Assembly: GCA_029260155.1 (NCBI GenBank)
Contig: JAJDDU010000277.1
Coordinates: 1 to 7,958, forward strand
Length of the DNA stretch: 7,958 nucleotides
Direction: 5' to 3'
From: Phycisphaerae bacterium
GTDB lineage: Bacteria; Planctomycetota; Phycisphaerae; UBA1845
The notes under the pieces are model-generated. The model made no database searches. It had not been told where the DNA came from and saw only the letters and a list, made by a program, of their open reading frames with translations. The position numbers and the translations under genes are program-made. This document shows positions 6,816-7,958 of the stretch, one piece after another. Numbering within the stretch: the stretch's first letter is position 1; each line of letters begins with the position of its first letter.

Positions 6816-7142
6816 ATGCGCCCTCAACCACTGAGACATGAAAACGCTACGCGGATGGCGTGGACCATGCTCGACCTCATCCCGAATACCGGTAACCGAA
6901 ACGCGATCAACGCGCGGGTGTTGGCCGAGGCGGGCGGCAAGCGATACCGGCGCGAAGTGAAGCCACACGCGGGGTATCTGACCAGCAACGACCCGCGCGT
7001 GCACATCGGATTGGCGGACGCCACCGTCATCGACCGCTTGACCGTGACTTGGGCGGATCAACCGGTGGAATCGTGGACGCAGCTTCCGGTCAATCGACAC
7101 CTGCGTTTGAAGCAAGGCACATCGCCGCGCTTCGACGGATAA
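6816..7142 (+). pseudogene. 5'-truncated UnbV/ASPIC domain, remnant of a second FG-GAP/UnbV gene
   Basis: From ATG 6816 to TAA 7142 the frame encodes 108 residues corresponding to the C-terminal UnbV/ASPIC domain of the protein at 418-2175. It includes GNRNAINARV, HIGLADA and VTVTWAD. In the aligned 95-residue core there are about 8 substitutions. No signal peptide or propeller blades precede it, no Shine-Dalgarno lies before the ATG, and similarity to the parent gene fades just upstream of 6821. Most differences in the high-identity core are synonymous third-position changes, so the copy was under coding constraint recently. Translation as a free 108-aa UnbV domain is possible but less likely. 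The next gene starts 5 bases after its stop, as expected for the downstream member of an operon. Confidence 0.72.
6843..7103 (+). repeat. Direct repeat, copy B (UnbV/ASPIC module)
   Basis: Matches 1861-2121 at a constant offset of 4982 bases with no gaps and about 96% identity by eye. The two copies flank the minus-strand propeller gene and the beta-helix gene. Beyond 7103 the copies remain alignable codon by codon but drop to about 75%. Confidence 0.92.
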
Positions 7143-7147
7143 GCCCC

Positions 7148-7843
7148 ATGATTAGGCAGTCGTCTCCCGAAGTAGTTTCCGGCGTTGGCCGCTTGGCGGT
7201 CAATCTCGTTCTCTTGGTCGTCGTGATCGCCGGTGTCGCGTATATGGTGAGTTGGCCGGTCGAACAGCCTGCGCGCCCCGAATCGGTCGAATCGAACGCC
7301 GTTGCGACGGCGCCGCCGGATCCCGTTTACGAGATCGACGAAGGAGCGGTACGCGTCGCACACATTGACACAACCGAGTTGACCCGTTGGTGCCGATCCG
7401 TGGGTCTGCCCGATCCGCCGGAGATACCGGTGGCTGAAGCCGCGGTGGCTGAGGCGCTACTTACGGCCATGCACCGCGCCGCCGAAACGCGATCCACGGA
7501 GGACTACGGCGTTGTCGGGCAGGTCTGCGAGAGTCTCGATTGCCCGCGAACCGCCCGGGAGTACTTTGCGCTGGCGACGAAGAAGGACCCCGGTGATTTC
7601 CGGTGGCATTATTATCTGGGCTGCCTGCATCAGGACGCGGGGGCACGCGACGATGCCATCGAGGCGTTTCTACGGGTTCTTCAACGCAACGCCGACTACG
7701 CGATGACGCACGCCCGCCTCGGTCAGCTCTACCTCGAAGCGGACCGACTGGACGACGCGCAACAGAGTCTCCTGCACTACGAGGCCCTTCAGCCCACGGA
7801 TTGGCTCGGCGCCGTGACGCTAGCCCAAGTTGAACAGTTCTGA
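7148..7843 (+). CDS. Membrane-anchored tetratricopeptide repeat (TPR) protein, short
   Basis: 231 aa. One transmembrane segment or signal anchor spans residues about 17-34, with a short N-terminus carrying Arg at 3 and 15. A Pro/Glu/Ala-rich linker (about 38-60) follows, then an extracytoplasmic helical part. Three TPR units are visible near residues 117-150, 151-184 and 185-218. The clearest is the second, with a YYLG...G...DDAIEAF pattern; the third has ARLGQLYLEADRLDDA. The protein stops at residue 231 inside what looks like helix A of a fourth TPR, so it may be truncated. TPR proteins serve as interaction scaffolds; the partner is not visible here. ATG 7148 is chosen over an upstream TTG at 7049 because it avoids overlap with the UnbV remnant and places the hydrophobic segment at the N-terminus. 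Its ribosome site is weak (GGA 8 nt upstream). Only 5 bases separate it from the preceding stop, suggesting translational coupling in the original operon. Confidence 0.78.
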   Translation: MIRQSSPEVVSGVGRLAVNLVLLVVVIAGVAYMVSWPVEQPARPESVESNAVATAPPDPVYEIDEGAVRVAHIDTTELTRWCRSVGLPDPPEIPVAEAAVAEALLTAMHRAAETRSTEDYGVVGQVCESLDCPRTAREYFALATKKDPGDFRWHYYLGCLHQDAGARDDAIEAFLRVLQRNADYAMTHARLGQLYLEADRLDDAQQSLLHYEALQPTDWLGAVTLAQVEQF

Positions 7844-7860
7844 CCGTATTTGGATTTCTT

Positions 7861-7876
7861 TGCGGTTCGAATCGCA
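7861..7876 (+). terminator. Possible weak hairpin after the TPR gene
   Basis: TGCGGT-TCGA-ATCGCA forms a 6-bp stem with one G-U pair and a tetraloop, 17 bases after the TGA stop, followed by TCTTG. It is short and lacks a proper U-tract, so it may be a chance near-palindrome. Nothing else recognisable is seen from 7844 to the end of the window. Confidence 0.25.
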
Positions 7877-7958
7877 TCTTGTGAGGTGTGCGTGGGGTGT
7901 TGGCGCGCCGGAGGCTGTGTAGTCACGACCTGCCCCGTTGCTTTCGCGTGTTTTCAAG

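Noticed and set aside
5510..6817. 435-codon minus-strand frame opposite the beta-helix gene
   Set aside because: It runs through the terminator hairpin and across the end of the plus-strand gene and shows no domain, so it is an antisense shadow.
7049..7147. N-terminal extension of the TPR gene to a TTG at 7049
   Set aside because: The extension is the UnbV coding sequence read out of frame and would bury the transmembrane segment. ATG 7148 gives a normal signal-anchor protein.
7844..7957. Continuation of the TPR protein past its TGA stop
   Set aside because: The frame stays open to the window end, but the encoded residues are Cys/Val-rich with no TPR pattern, and the other two frames do not restore one.
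1..7958. Transposon, integron, CRISPR array or tRNA-linked island
   Set aside because: No transposase or integrase, no terminal inverted repeats around the direct repeat, no regularly spaced short repeats and no tRNA-like fold were seen.

Overview
The window looks like part of a bacterial genome of moderately high G+C from the Planctomycetota (Phycisphaerae-like lineages). This is inferred from protein style only. The coding content is almost entirely exported or membrane-anchored repeat proteins: two FG-GAP/VCBS beta-propellers with calcium-loop repeats, one right-handed beta-helix protein of the 'choice-of-anchor Q' kind, two different dockerin-like C-terminal motifs typical of planctomycetes, a UnbV/ASPIC module, and a small TPR protein. 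I see no core metabolic gene, RNA gene, CRISPR array, transposase or integrase.

Layout from left to right. Positions 1-417 hold no gene I can support, only short palindromes, including a 17-bp A/T-rich one. Positions 418-2175 (+) encode a membrane-anchored or secreted seven-repeat FG-GAP protein ending in a UnbV/ASPIC domain. Positions 2303-3892 (-) encode a secreted eight-blade FG-GAP/'GWP' repeat protein with a dockerin-like tail, convergent with the first gene. Positions 3893-4318 are a divergent intergenic region. It carries a plausible sigma-70-type promoter, a perfect 15-bp palindrome just after the expected transcription start, and a strong Shine-Dalgarno sequence. Positions 4319-6661 (+) encode a large secreted beta-helix protein with a cysteine-rich duplicated dockerin-like segment and a cohesin-like C-terminal domain. 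This frame contains an in-frame TGA at codon 41, exactly where the family normally has tryptophan. A strong terminator hairpin follows at 6666-6721. Positions 6816-7142 (+) are a 5'-truncated second copy of the UnbV domain of the first gene, about 96% identical at nucleotide level over 261 bp. Five bases after it comes a membrane-anchored TPR gene (7148-7843), which itself ends inside a TPR helix.

The architecture suggests an ancestral unit of FG-GAP/UnbV gene plus TPR gene. That unit was duplicated and partly decayed, and the two unrelated secreted-protein genes now sit between the two UnbV copies. The products would act outside the cytoplasmic membrane, as calcium-stabilised propellers and helices. 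A dockerin-like tail in one protein and a cohesin-like domain in the other could in principle associate, but this is inference. The most notable observations are the TGA at the conserved Trp codon, the mosaic identity profile of the UnbV repeat, and the compact promoter/palindrome arrangement upstream of the interrupted gene.
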